Assembly (NCBI RefSeq): GCF_026340095.1
Contig: NZ_JAPEPO010000001.1
Span: 2,193,501-2,257,500 of the forward strand
Reading direction: 5' to 3'
DNA: 64,000 nt
Source: Streptomyces sp. NBC_01446
Lineage (GTDB): Bacteria > Actinomycetota > Actinomycetes > Streptomycetales > Streptomycetaceae
The notes beneath the pieces were generated by a model. The model had not been told where the DNA came from. It was given only the letters and a program-made list of their open reading frames with translations, and searched no databases. The position numbers were made by a program, and so were the translations under genes. How positions within the stretch are numbered: the first letter of the stretch is position 1; every line of letters starts with the position of its first letter. Below are positions 8,517-16,970 of the stretch, in pieces.

Positions 8517-9089
8517 ATGACTGCTGTGACCGCCGGCGCAACTCTCGCCGAACCCGACGTGGCCGCCTTCCGGGCCGCGATGGGCCGATTCCCGACGGGC
8601 GTCACCCTGCTCACCCAGGGAAGCGGCGACGAGACCATCGTGATGACCCTGAACAGCCTCACCTCGGTCTCGCTCGACCCGATGCTGATCCTCGTCTCCG
8701 TCAAGGCGTCCGGCCGGATGCGCCCGCGGATATCGCAGGCGGGCAGCTTCGCCGTGAGCGTGCTCACCGAGGCGCAGCTGGATCTGGCGCTGGAGTTCTG
8801 CCGGCCCGACCGGCCGGAGGGCCGCGCCGCGATGCTGCGTCTGTCCGCCGAGGAGGGCGTCACCGGCAACGCCGTGCTGCCCGCTGCGGAGACGTACGTC
8901 GAGTGCGTGCTGGACGCGGAGTACACGGCCGGCGACCACACGCTGCTGATCGGCCGGGTCGTCGCCCTGTCCGGCGGGTCGTCCGAGCCGGACCCGCTCC
9001 TGTTCCACCAGGGCAAGTTCGGCCGGCTGTCGCCCGCCTCGTCCAGCTCGTCCGCCTCGTCCGCCGAGCAGAGGGAGGCGGCCGCGTGA
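8517..9089 (+). CDS. flavin reductase domain protein (ActVB/HpaC-like)
   Basis: A 190-residue protein with the FMN-binding split-barrel flavin reductase fold. MGRFPTGVTLLTQ near residue 20, TMNSLTSVSLDP-like (MTLNSLTSVSLDPMLILVSV) and FAVSVLTEAQ match the NAD(P)H:flavin oxidoreductase family that feeds two-component monooxygenases. The Ser-rich C-terminal 20 residues are probably disordered. The ATG at 8517 begins MTAVTAGATL. Its stop overlaps the next start (GTGA). Natural partner: the flavin hydroxylase at 5817-6965. Confidence 0.9.
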   Translation: MTAVTAGATLAEPDVAAFRAAMGRFPTGVTLLTQGSGDETIVMTLNSLTSVSLDPMLILVSVKASGRMRPRISQAGSFAVSVLTEAQLDLALEFCRPDRPEGRAAMLRLSAEEGVTGNAVLPAAETYVECVLDAEYTAGDHTLLIGRVVALSGGSSEPDPLLFHQGKFGRLSPASSSSSASSAEQREAAA

Positions 9090-10018
9090 GTGCGACCACT
9101 GCGTCCTCGGTGGCTGCGCCCGGCAGCCTGCGGCAGGTCGCCGACGGGGTGTACGCCTTCGTCCAGCCGGAAGGCGGCTGGTGCCTGAACAACGCCGGCC
9201 TCGTCGCCGGCGGCGGCCAGGCGGTCCTGATCGACACGGCGGCGACCGAGCCCCGCACCCGCAGGCTGCGCGAGGAGGTGGAGCGCGTGGTGCCGGGCGG
9301 CCCGGACTACGTGGTCAACACCCACTTCCACGGCGACCACACGTTCGGCAACGGCCAGTTCACGCCGCGTGCCGCCGTCGTTGCGCACGCGGGCACCCGG
9401 TCCGACACGCAGGAGGCGGGCCTCGGCCTGCGCCACCTGTGGCCGGACGTCGAGTGGGGCGAGACCCCGCTGACCCTGCCCACACTCACCTTCCGGGACG
9501 AGCTCACCCTGCACGCGGAGGGCGGCCTGCGCACCGAGCTGCTCCACGTGGGCCCCGCCCACACCGCGAACGACGTGATCGCGTGGGTGCCGGAGCGCGG
9601 CGTGCTGTTCACCGGGGACGTGGTGTGGTCGGGGGTGACCCCGTACCTCCTGATGGGCTCCGTCACCGGGTCGCTGCGGGCCCTGGAGCGCATGCGCGCG
9701 CTCGGTGCCTCCGTGGTCGTCCCCGGGCACGGTCCGGTCGGCGGCCCCGAGCTCCTCGACGCGACGGAGGCCTACGTCCACTGGCTCCAGGACCTCGCGC
9801 GGGACGGCCTGCGGCGCGGCGTGGGCCCGCTCCAGGCGGCCCGGGACGCGGACCTCGGCGCGTTCGCCGGGCTCCTGGACTCCGAGCGCCTGGTCGGAAA
9901 CCTGCACCGCGCGTACGCCGAACTCGAGGGCCTGGCCCCCGGCGCCCGTATCGACGTCGCGGCGTCCTTCAAAGAGATGGTCGCCTTCCACGGCGCCCTG
10001 CCCACCTGCCACGCCTGA
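9086..10018 (+). CDS. metallo-beta-lactamase fold hydrolase/cyclase
   Basis: A 310-residue MBL-fold protein. The metal motif HFHGDH is at residues 80-85 with further ligands in GPAHTANDV, TGDVVW and VPGHGPV. The GTG start overlaps the flavin reductase stop by 4 bases. In the actinorhodin pathway an MBL protein (ActIV) works as second-ring cyclase/thioesterase, and many type II PKS clusters carry similar proteins, so release or cyclisation of an acyl intermediate is plausible. A generic hydrolase role is the alternative. Confidence 0.85.
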   Translation: MSATTASSVAAPGSLRQVADGVYAFVQPEGGWCLNNAGLVAGGGQAVLIDTAATEPRTRRLREEVERVVPGGPDYVVNTHFHGDHTFGNGQFTPRAAVVAHAGTRSDTQEAGLGLRHLWPDVEWGETPLTLPTLTFRDELTLHAEGGLRTELLHVGPAHTANDVIAWVPERGVLFTGDVVWSGVTPYLLMGSVTGSLRALERMRALGASVVVPGHGPVGGPELLDATEAYVHWLQDLARDGLRRGVGPLQAARDADLGAFAGLLDSERLVGNLHRAYAELEGLAPGARIDVAASFKEMVAFHGALPTCHA

Positions 10019-10027
10019 CCTCCCGGA

Positions 10028-10072
10028 CCGGAACCTCACAGACCGGAACCTCACAGCCCGGAACCTCACAGC
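10028..10072. repeat. three 15-bp direct repeats after the MBL gene
   Basis: CCGGAACCTCACAG plus one variable base occurs three times in a row, followed by a degraded copy (GTTACTCACAGACCGGA). The array begins 10 bases after the MBL stop and is non-coding. It lies in the 120-base gap before the 49-residue ORF. Confidence 0.85.
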
Positions 10073-10138
10073 CGTTACTCACAGACCGGAGGCCGAGACC
10101 CCGCACCGACGAAACCGCCGTACTGAAAGGAGTCGTCG

Positions 10139-10288
10139 ATGGAGACGATTCTGCTGGACCGCGAGACGCATGTGGCACCCCCGACGCACCTGGAGTTCCA
10201 CGGGGTGCCCTGCCGGATACCTCTACTGCTGGCCGGGGACCTCGACGACGACGGGAGTGAACCCCACATCTGCCGGAGCATCGACTGA
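10139..10288 (+). CDS. 49-residue unrecognised small protein
   Basis: ATG at 10139 to TGA at 10288, preceded by AAAGGAG at 6-base spacing, one of the best ribosome sites in this island. The product begins METILLDRETHV, has two cysteines (Cys25, Cys45), a hydrophobic centre (IPLLLAG), an acidic patch (DLDDDG) and ends ICRSID. It has no membrane segment or signal peptide. It is the last gene of the ketoreductase operon, and a strong terminator follows. I know no matching family. It could be an accessory subunit, a small metal- or substrate-binding protein, or, less likely, a peptide precursor; no RiPP maturation enzyme is visible nearby. Confidence 0.65.
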   Translation: METILLDRETHVAPPTHLEFHGVPCRIPLLLAGDLDDDGSEPHICRSID

Positions 10289-10314
10289 GCCGCCGCCCAG
10301 AACGTGTCATCGGG

Positions 10315-10365
10315 CCGGCACATGGCCGAGGGGCCCCTCGAAGGGGCCCCTCGGCCATGTGCCGG
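10315..10365. terminator. long perfect hairpin, bidirectional terminator
   Basis: Two perfectly complementary 23-base arms (CCGGCACATGGCCGAGGGGC and onward) flank a 5-base loop. The hairpin lies between the convergent 49-residue ORF and the SnoaL-like gene. Confidence 0.85.
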
Positions 10366-10401
10366 ATCTCCGTGTTCAGGCCGGTTCCGTGTACGGGCCG
10401 G

Positions 10402-10860
10402 TCAGGAGGCCGCGGGAGCAGCGGGGCTGTCGCGGTGGATGACGCGGGAGCGGGTCAGCAGCCCGCCGTCGCGGCGCACGAGCACGTCGTCGACCGTGAA
10501 CGTCGGCTGGAAGGAGACCTTCCCCTCGCGGTCGGTCTGGGTGACCAGCGTGTAGTAAGAGACCCGGATGGTGTCCCCGTCCTGGGGGTCGGCCTCTATG
10601 AGGAGGTGGCCGAACCAGTGGCGTACGGCGATGTCCTTGTAGCGCGGCAGGTTGGCGCGCATCCCGGCGATCATCTCCACCCGGCCGCTCTGCCGCTGAC
10701 CGCCCGCGTGGACGACCTCCCCGTCGTCGGTGAACGTGTCGGCGAAGCCCTCGATGTCCAGGGCGTCGACCCGTCGCATCTGCTGGGCGTAGAACGTCTG
10801 CACCTCGGCGTACAGGTCACCCGTGACCTGCTGGCGGAGGGTCCCGACGGACTGAGACAT
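10402..10860 (-). CDS. SnoaL/NTF2-like protein
   Basis: A 152-residue protein of the NTF2 cone fold, with an N-terminal helix (VQTFYAQQMRRVDALDIEGFADTF), then TDDGEVVHAGGQ and alternating strands ending in a curved sheet. The family includes SnoaL polyketide cyclases, SgcJ/EcaC-type proteins and ring-hydroxylating dioxygenase small subunits, all common in aromatic polyketide clusters. It is transcribed toward the ketoreductase operon and probably marks the right edge of the island. Cyclase, hydroxylase-helper and binding roles cannot be separated from sequence. Confidence 0.8.
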   Translation of the reverse strand: MSQSVGTLRQQVTGDLYAEVQTFYAQQMRRVDALDIEGFADTFTDDGEVVHAGGQRQSGRVEMIAGMRANLPRYKDIAVRHWFGHLLIEADPQDGDTIRVSYYTLVTQTDREGKVSFQPTFTVDDVLVRRDGGLLTRSRVIHRDSPAAPAAS

Positions 10861-11007
10861 GGCGAACTCCCTTCGCGGCGGCCCTTCCGGCCGCCCGTCG
10901 TCGGCATCAGCCTGCCGGGCGCGGCTGCAGCGTCACTGGAGAGGCGCTCGCGGTGACCGGCCGGCGCCCCTGGCCAGCACGGTGAGTGGAATGGCAGGAT
11001 CGCCCGC

Positions 11008-12003
11008 ATGCCCAAGGCCCTCCCCCGTATCAGCAGGCGCCGAGCCCTGGAGGGCTCGGCCGCCGCCCTCGTGCTCCTCGGGCTGCTCCTGTGGTGGCTG
11101 CTGCCGCTGGACGACGGGAGGCCGGGGGGCAGCGTGACCATCAGTACGGGCCAGCGGACCGGGGTGTACGAGCGCTACGGCAACCTCCTCAAGACCGCGC
11201 TCGGCCACGACCTGCCGGACCTCGACGTGCGCCTGACCAACAGCGAGGGGTCCCAGGAGAATGTCGAGCGGGTCGCCACCGGGAAGGCCGATTTCACGAT
11301 CGCGGCCGCCGACGCCGTGGAGAAGTACAAGCTTCAGGGCGGTGCCGGAGGGGACCGGCTGCGCGGCTGTGCCCGCCTGTACGACGACTACGTGCAGCTG
11401 GTCGTGCCCCGCTCGTCGTCGATCAGGTCGGTGCAGGACCTGCGCGGCCTCCGGGTCGCCGTGGGCGGCAGGGGCTCCGGGGTACGGCTCATCGCGGAGC
11501 GCGTGGTCGAGGCCGCCGGCCTCGACCTGGAGAAGGACATGAAGCCGGTCTCCACGGGGATCGACGGCATGCCCCAGGCGCTCAAGAAAGGCGACATCGA
11601 CGCCTTCTTCTGGTCGGGCGGCCTGCCGACGACCCATGTGCGCAAGCTGTCGGAGAACTACCCCATCCGTCTCGTCGAGCTCGGCAACCTCGTCGACGCC
11701 CTGCACAAGCAGGGCGGCGCGTCCCGCTACTACCGGGCCGCCGTGATGCCCGCGGACGCCTATCCGGACGCGCAGCAGGGCGTCTCGGTGCCCACGCTGG
11801 CCGTGGCGAACCTGCTGGTCACCACGGACCGTGCGGACCCCCGCCTCACGGAGGCGCTGACGCGCACGGTGATAGACAGCCGCGACCACATCGGCACGCA
11901 GGTGCACGCGGCCCAGCTCGTCGACCTGCGGACGGCGCTCTACACGGATCCGCTGGCGCTGCACGAGGGCGCCCGCCGCTACTACCGCTCGGTGAAGCCG
12001 TAG
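11008..12003 (+). CDS. TAXI-family solute-binding protein
   Basis: A 331-residue protein with an arginine-rich N-terminus (RISRRRALEG) and one hydrophobic segment at about residues 18-34, so it is exported and anchored. The mature part fits the TRAP-associated extracytoplasmic immunogenic (TAXI) family: SVTISTGQRTGVYERYGN near the start of the fold, ADFTIAAADAV, and a DAFFWSGGLPTTHV region. No TRAP membrane subunits (DctQM-like) are adjacent. It converges on the sensor kinase gene, 17 bases between stops. It may act as a periplasmic-type sensor partner for the kinase, as proposed for other binding-protein/kinase pairs; that is inference. Confidence 0.85.
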   Translation: MPKALPRISRRRALEGSAAALVLLGLLLWWLLPLDDGRPGGSVTISTGQRTGVYERYGNLLKTALGHDLPDLDVRLTNSEGSQENVERVATGKADFTIAAADAVEKYKLQGGAGGDRLRGCARLYDDYVQLVVPRSSSIRSVQDLRGLRVAVGGRGSGVRLIAERVVEAAGLDLEKDMKPVSTGIDGMPQALKKGDIDAFFWSGGLPTTHVRKLSENYPIRLVELGNLVDALHKQGGASRYYRAAVMPADAYPDAQQGVSVPTLAVANLLVTTDRADPRLTEALTRTVIDSRDHIGTQVHAAQLVDLRTALYTDPLALHEGARRYYRSVKP

Positions 12004-12020
12004 GGCCCTGGCCCGCCGCC

Positions 12021-13427
12021 TCAGCCTTCCCGATGGGTCCGGGGCACCGCCACCGTCACGCGCAGCCCGTGCGGCTCGTGAGGGGCGTACGTGATGGAGC
12101 CGCCGCCCGCCGCGAGCAGCGCCCGCGAGATGGACAGGCCGAGGCCCGAGCCCTTGACGTTCTGGTGTCCGGCGCTGCGCCAGAACCGGTCGCCGATCCG
12201 CGCGAGTTCGTCCTCGCGCAGGCCCGGACCCCGGTCCGCGACCACGATCTCCGTGGACTCTCCGTTACGGGCGACGCAGACCTTCACCTCCTCGCCGGAG
12301 GGGGTGAACTTCAGGGCGTTGTCGATCACCGCGTCCAGGGCACTCGACAGCGTCACGGAGTCCGCCCAGCCGGTGACCGCGGGGCAGTCCTCGGTCAGCG
12401 TCACGCCCTTCTCGTCGGCGACCGGCCGCCAGGCGCCCACGCGTTCGGTCACCAGCTCGCCGATGTCCGTGAGCCGCAGGTCCGCCTCGGTGTGTTCGGC
12501 GAGGGCCAGGTCGAGGAGGTCGTCGAGGACCGAGGCGAGCCGCTTGCCCTCCGTGCGCACCGAGGCGATCTCCTCGTTCCCCTCGGGCAGTTCGAAGGCC
12601 AGGAGTTCGATGCGCAGGAGCAGGGCGGCGAGCGGATTGCGCAGTTGGTGCGAGGCGTCGGCGACGAAGGCGCGCTGCTGCTCCAGGACGTCCTCGACGT
12701 TGTCGGCCATCTCGTTGAACGACCGGGCCAGGCGCTGGAGTTCCGGCGGTCCGCCGGCCGAGGCGACGCGGGACTTCAGGCGTCCGGTGGCGATGTCGTG
12801 GGTGGTCGCGTCGAGGACGCGCACGGGCCGCAGGACCCAGCCCGTCAGCCGCAGCGCGGCGCCGACGGCCAGGAGCATCGCGGCCGCCTCGCCCGCCGCG
12901 ATGAACAGCCATCCCTGGAGCGTCTTGGAACGCATCTTGCCGGTGGGCGAGTCGGTGACGACGACCGCGACGACGTCACCGTCGCTGATGACCGGTGACG
13001 CGACGACGAGCCGGCCGCGCTGCCAGGGCCACACCTGCCGGGGGTCGTGGCTGCCGCGCGAGAACAGGGCCTCGTCGAAAGCCTCGCGCACGGCTCCGTC
13101 GTGGGGCAGCTGCCAGCCGTCCGGGGCGCGCCCCATGGGGTCGCTGTTGCGGTAGAAGACGCCCGCGCGGATCCCGTACACCTCGTAGTAGCGGGTGAGT
13201 TCGTTCTGCAGGGTCTGCTGGCGCTCGTCCGTGACGCGTACGCGGGAACCCGTCGAGCGCTTGGTGACGAACTGGGCCAGCGCGGCAAAGCGTGCCGTGT
13301 CGTCGATGCGGTCGACGACGACCTTCTGCTGCTGGGCGGCCGCCACGCTCACGGCGAGCGGGAAGCCGAGCGCGAGCAGCACGCCCGCCATGAGGACGAT
13401 GAGCAGCGGCAGGAGGCGAGCGCGCAC
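12021..13427 (-). CDS. gluK: sensor histidine kinase, probable GluK
   Basis: A 468-residue membrane kinase: transmembrane segment at 5-30, an extracytoplasmic domain to about 165, a second transmembrane segment at about 170-190, HAMP to about 240, HisKA with the phosphoacceptor in DASHQLRNPLAALLL (about residue 257), and a HATPase domain with DNALKFTP, ADRGPGL and [13 protein letters not shown]. It follows the response regulator by 9 bases on the same strand, and the pair is divergent from gluABCD. In Streptomyces coelicolor the GluR-GluK pair beside gluABCD senses glutamate and controls its uptake; the symbol rests on that gene order. Confidence 0.85.
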   Translation of the reverse strand: MRARLLPLLIVLMAGVLLALGFPLAVSVAAAQQQKVVVDRIDDTARFAALAQFVTKRSTGSRVRVTDERQQTLQNELTRYYEVYGIRAGVFYRNSDPMGRAPDGWQLPHDGAVREAFDEALFSRGSHDPRQVWPWQRGRLVVASPVISDGDVVAVVVTDSPTGKMRSKTLQGWLFIAAGEAAAMLLAVGAALRLTGWVLRPVRVLDATTHDIATGRLKSRVASAGGPPELQRLARSFNEMADNVEDVLEQQRAFVADASHQLRNPLAALLLRIELLAFELPEGNEEIASVRTEGKRLASVLDDLLDLALAEHTEADLRLTDIGELVTERVGAWRPVADEKGVTLTEDCPAVTGWADSVTLSSALDAVIDNALKFTPSGEEVKVCVARNGESTEIVVADRGPGLREDELARIGDRFWRSAGHQNVKGSGLGLSISRALLAAGGGSITYAPHEPHGLRVTVAVPRTHREG

Positions 13428-13436
13428 CCGCGGCCT

Positions 13437-14126
13437 CTAGGCGGCCGGCGCGACGAGCCGGTACCCGACGCCGCGCACGGTCTCGATGAGGGCGGGCATG
13501 CGCAGCTTGGAGCGCAGGGACGCGACATGCACCTCCAGGGTGCGGCCCGTCCCCTCCCAACTGGTGCGCCAGACCTCGCTGATGATCTGTTCCCGGCGGA
13601 ACACCACCCCGGGGCGCTGTGCGAGCAGCGCCAGGAGGTCGAACTCCTTGCGGGTCAGTTGGACGACCGAACCGTCCACGCTGACCTGGCGGGTGGGCAG
13701 TTCGATGCGCACGGACCCGAGCCGCAGACCGTCCTCGGCCGACGCGGAGGTCTCGTCCGGCACACTGCGCCGGCTGACCGCGTGGATGCGGGCGAGCAGC
13801 TCCCCGGTGTCGTACGGCTTCACCACGTAGTCGTCGGCGCCGAGGTTGAGGCCGTGGATGCGGGAGCGTACGTCCGCGCGCGCGGTCACCATGATCACCG
13901 GTGTCGCCGTGCGCTTGCGGATCTTGCCGCACACCTCGTAGCCGTCCTGGTCGGGCAGGCCGAGATCGAGGAGTACGACACCGAAGGCGTCCGCCTCGGG
14001 GACGAGCTTCCGGAGCGCTTCCTCGCCGCTGCGGGCGTGCGTCACCTCGAAGCCGTGCCGGGCGAGGACCGCCGACAGAGCGGCGGCGACATGGTCGTCG
14101 TCCTCGACGAGAAGCAGTCTCATCAC
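13437..14126 (-). CDS. gluR: OmpR-family response regulator, probable GluR
   Basis: A 229-residue regulator with an N-terminal receiver (LLLVEDDDH, phospho-acceptor Asp54 in VLLDLGLPD, Lys in [10 protein letters not shown]) and a C-terminal OmpR winged helix ([36 protein letters not shown]). It is divergently transcribed from gluA across about 290 bases and co-directional with the kinase. GluR of S. coelicolor is described as directly regulating gluABCD and its own operon. Confidence 0.88.
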   Translation of the reverse strand: MMRLLLVEDDDHVAAALSAVLARHGFEVTHARSGEEALRKLVPEADAFGVVLLDLGLPDQDGYEVCGKIRKRTATPVIMVTARADVRSRIHGLNLGADDYVVKPYDTGELLARIHAVSRRSVPDETSASAEDGLRLGSVRIELPTRQVSVDGSVVQLTRKEFDLLALLAQRPGVVFRREQIISEVWRTSWEGTGRTLEVHVASLRSKLRMPALIETVRGVGYRLVAPAA

Positions 14127-14350
14127 GGCCCCCTTCGGTTCATCGGTCGTTCGGTCGTGGCACGCCGACGGGCGCTAACCCTGCGCGCGCGAGAAGCACA
14201 CCAGGGCATCCACTCCGAAACATAAGGACGCCGTCAAGAGCGTTCCGGTTACCGAAGCCTTCCGTTATCCAGCCGGTACGCGCCGGGCCACCCTCTTCAC
14301 GCATCGTGTCCGGTCGCGGCCGGATCGTTATGCTCAAGTTCCGCTCAGAT

Positions 14351-14380
14351 GTAATGACGCTGGTCGTACGGCGTCATTAC
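14351..14380. promoter_or_regulatory. 10-bp inverted repeat upstream of gluA
   Basis: GTAATGACGC, a 10-base spacer and GCGTCATTAC form a perfect inverted repeat ending 36 bases before the gluA start. It may be an operator (GluR is the obvious candidate) or a 5'-UTR hairpin overlapping the region just before the GAGGAGG sequence at about 14395. The rest of the 290-base gluR-gluA gap shows no gene; TATGCT near 14329 is a possible -10 element. Confidence 0.5.
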
Positions 14381-14416
14381 TGTCCTCCCAACCGAGGAGG
14401 ATGGAGCAAGACCCCG

Positions 14417-15193
14417 ATGACCGATGTATCGGTGACCAAGGACGCCATTCCCGCGGCCGACGAGCTGGTCGTGCTGAATCAAGTCAACAAGCACTTCGGC
14501 GCGCTGCACGTGCTCCAGGACATCGACCTGACCATCTCGCGTGGTGAGGTCGTCGTCGTCATCGGACCCTCGGGCTCCGGCAAGTCGACGCTGTGCCGCA
14601 CGATCAACCGCCTGGAGACCGTCGACACGGGTGCCATCACGATCGACGGCAAGCCGCTGCCCCAGGAGGGCAAGGAGCTGGCCCGCCTCCGCGCGGACGT
14701 GGGCATGGTCTTCCAGTCCTTCAACCTCTTCGCGCACAAGACCGTGCTCGAGAACGTGATGCTGGGGCAGATCAAGGTCCGCAAGGCGGATAAGACTGCG
14801 GCCGAGGCCAAGGCCCGCACCCTGCTCGACCGGGTGGGCGTCGGCACGCAGGCGGACAAGTACCCCGCGCAGCTCTCCGGCGGGCAGCAGCAACGCGTTG
14901 CGATCGCACGGGCGTTGGCGATGGACCCCAAGATCATGCTCTTCGACGAGCCGACGTCGGCCCTCGACCCGGAGATGATCAACGAGGTCCTCGAGGTCAT
15001 GCAGCAGCTCGCCCGTGACGGCATGACGATGATCGTCGTCACCCACGAGATGGGCTTCGCGCGCTCGGCGGCCAACCGCGTGGTCTTCATGGCGGACGGA
15101 CGGATCGTCGAAGAGGCCACCCCCGACCAGTTCTTCAGCAACCCGCGCAGCGACCGGGCCAAGGACTTCCTGTCGAAGATCCTGCACCACTGA
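14417..15193 (+). CDS. gluA: glutamate ABC transporter ATP-binding protein
   Basis: A 258-residue polar amino acid ATPase: Walker [11 protein letters not shown]-loop VFQSFNLF, signature [15 protein letters not shown], Walker [13 protein letters not shown], and switch His in VVTHEMGFA. Start MTDVSVTKD at 14417. First gene of gluABCD, which imports glutamate. It should act as a homodimer at the inner face with GluC/GluD. Confidence 0.95.
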   Translation: MTDVSVTKDAIPAADELVVLNQVNKHFGALHVLQDIDLTISRGEVVVVIGPSGSGKSTLCRTINRLETVDTGAITIDGKPLPQEGKELARLRADVGMVFQSFNLFAHKTVLENVMLGQIKVRKADKTAAEAKARTLLDRVGVGTQADKYPAQLSGGQQQRVAIARALAMDPKIMLFDEPTSALDPEMINEVLEVMQQLARDGMTMIVVTHEMGFARSAANRVVFMADGRIVEEATPDQFFSNPRSDRAKDFLSKILHH

Positions 15194-15266
15194 CGCCCAC
15201 CGAGGCTGACGCACGGGCGTCCGACTTTCCCACGGCCGAATTCTGCCGAAACGAAGGATATTCACC

Positions 15267-16187
15267 ATGAAGCTCCGCAAGTCCGCCGCCGCGGCGGCCA
15301 CTGTCGCCGTACTCGCCCTCGCCGCCACCGCGTGCGGCGGCGACTCCGGCAACGCCGGTGACAAGCCCGCCGGCGGCGCCGGCGGCAAGGACCAGCCGAA
15401 GCTGCCCACGTACACGGTCGCCTCGGGCGTGAAACTGGACTCCGCGACGCTGAAGCGGGCGCAGAAGGCCGGAAAGATCGTCATCGGCGCCAAGAACGAC
15501 CAGCCGTACCTCGGTTTCCAGGACACCGACGGCAAGCGCTCCGGCTTCGACATCGAGATCGCCAAGATGGTCGCCGCCGACCTCGGCTTCAAGCCGTCGC
15601 AGATCGAGTTCAAGACGATCGACTCGAACGTCCGTGAGACGACCATCTCCAAGGGCGAGGTCGACCTCTACGTAGGCACCTACACGATCAACGACGAGCG
15701 CAAGAAGCAGGTCGGTTTCGCCGGCCCGTACTTCATGGCCGGCGCCGACCTCCTCGTCCGCGGCGACGAGAAGGGCATCACGGGTCCGGAGTCCGTCAAG
15801 GGCAAGACGGTCTGCTCCATCAAGGGCTCGACCCCGCTCCAGGAGATCAAGAAGGCCAAGTACGGCGCCAAGACCGTCGAGCTTTCCAAGTACTCCGAGT
15901 GCGTGCAGCAGCTGCTCAACAACGAGGTCGACGCCGTCACCACCGACGACGCGATCCTCAAGGGCTACGCCGCCCAGCGCCCCGGCAAGCTGAAGGTCGT
16001 CGGCAAGCCGTTCACCGAGGAGCCGTACGGCGTCGGCATGAACAAGGACGACAAGGCGCTGCGCGAGGCGGTCTCGAAGGCCATCGAGGCGCACGAGAAG
16101 AACGGCGACTACAAGAAGGCGTACGACGCGACGCTCGGCCTGTCCAAGTCCGCGTACACCGCGCCGCCGGCGCTCGAGCGCTACTGA
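15267..16187 (+). CDS. gluB: glutamate-binding lipoprotein
   Basis: A 306-residue family-3 solute-binding protein. The N-terminus is a lipoprotein signal with cleavage before Cys23 (LAATAC), then a Gly/Asp linker. The mature domain has GKIVIGAKNDQPYLGFQDTDG, GFDIEIAKMVAADLG and VDLYVGTYTINDERKKQVGFAGPYF-type segments found in Glu/Gln binding proteins. It lies 73 bases after gluA and is followed by a hairpin. Confidence 0.94.
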   Translation: MKLRKSAAAAATVAVLALAATACGGDSGNAGDKPAGGAGGKDQPKLPTYTVASGVKLDSATLKRAQKAGKIVIGAKNDQPYLGFQDTDGKRSGFDIEIAKMVAADLGFKPSQIEFKTIDSNVRETTISKGEVDLYVGTYTINDERKKQVGFAGPYFMAGADLLVRGDEKGITGPESVKGKTVCSIKGSTPLQEIKKAKYGAKTVELSKYSECVQQLLNNEVDAVTTDDAILKGYAAQRPGKLKVVGKPFTEEPYGVGMNKDDKALREAVSKAIEAHEKNGDYKKAYDATLGLSKSAYTAPPALERY

Positions 16188-16194
16188 CGCGCTG

Positions 16195-16220
16195 ACGGTG
16201 CGGGCCCCGGCCCGCACCGT
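16195..16220 (+). terminator. intra-operon hairpin between gluB and gluC
   Basis: ACGGTGCGGG and CCCGCACCGT flank a 6-base loop, starting 7 bases after the gluB stop, without a T-run. Such hairpins often protect or partly terminate the message so that the binding protein is made in excess over the permeases. Confidence 0.6.
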
Positions 16221-16322
16221 ACGACCCCCCGGCAGTGACCGGCCCGCCACGGGCGCAACCGCACAGTGCGCCCGTGGCACGGCCCTCGCTGCCTGTCCGC
16301 CGCCGCCCACGAGGACATCCCC

Positions 16323-16970
16323 GTGAACGTATTGCTCGACCATCTCGCGGAATTCCGCGAGGGGTTCATAGGCACCGTCCTGCTGACCCTGGCCAGCGGG
16401 CTCCTCGCGATGGTCCTGGGTGTCATCATCGCCGGGTTCCGTGTCTCACCCGTGCCCCCGCTGCGCTTCTTCGGCACCGCCTGGGTCACGCTCTTCAGGA
16501 ACACCCCGCTGACCCTGCTCTTCCTTGTGGCGTGGTTCGTCGTTCCGGTCATCTTCATGCCGGGCCTCAGCCCGTGGGCCAAGGCCCTCATGGCGCTGGG
16601 CTTCTACACTTCGGCGTTCGTGTGCGAGGCCGTCCGGTCCGGCATCAGCACGGTGCCGCTGGGACAGGCCGAGGCCGCCCGGTCCATCGGAATGACCTTC
16701 TTCCAGACGCTGCGCCTGATCATCCTTCCGCAGGCCACCCGCACCGTCCTGCCGCCGCTCAGCTCGATCTTCATCGCCCTGACGAAGAACTCGGCGATCG
16801 CGGGCGCGTTCAGTGTCACCGAGCTGTTCGGCGTGCAGAAGCTGCTCAGCGACCAGGGCTTCGCCATCGCCTGGATCTTCCTCTGGGTGGCTCTCGGCTA
16901 CCTGGTCATCACCTTCACCATCAGCGGTCTCTTCCGGCTGCTCGAGCGGCGCATGGGGGTCGCACGATGA
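16323..16970 (+). CDS. gluC: glutamate ABC transporter permease
   Basis: A 215-residue HisM-type permease with about five membrane segments and the EAA-loop ATPase-docking segment (EAARSIGMTFFQTLRLIILPQA). GTG start at 16323 (MNVLLDHLAEF). The stop overlaps gluD (ATGA). It forms the membrane pore with GluD. Confidence 0.93.
   Translation: MNVLLDHLAEFREGFIGTVLLTLASGLLAMVLGVIIAGFRVSPVPPLRFFGTAWVTLFRNTPLTLLFLVAWFVVPVIFMPGLSPWAKALMALGFYTSAFVCEAVRSGISTVPLGQAEAARSIGMTFFQTLRLIILPQATRTVLPPLSSIFIALTKNSAIAGAFSVTELFGVQKLLSDQGFAIAWIFLWVALGYLVITFTISGLFRLLERRMGVAR

Noticed and set aside
10139..10288. RiPP precursor peptide
   Set aside because: No maturation enzyme, recognition domain or dedicated peptide exporter is seen beside it; kept only as an unrecognised small protein.
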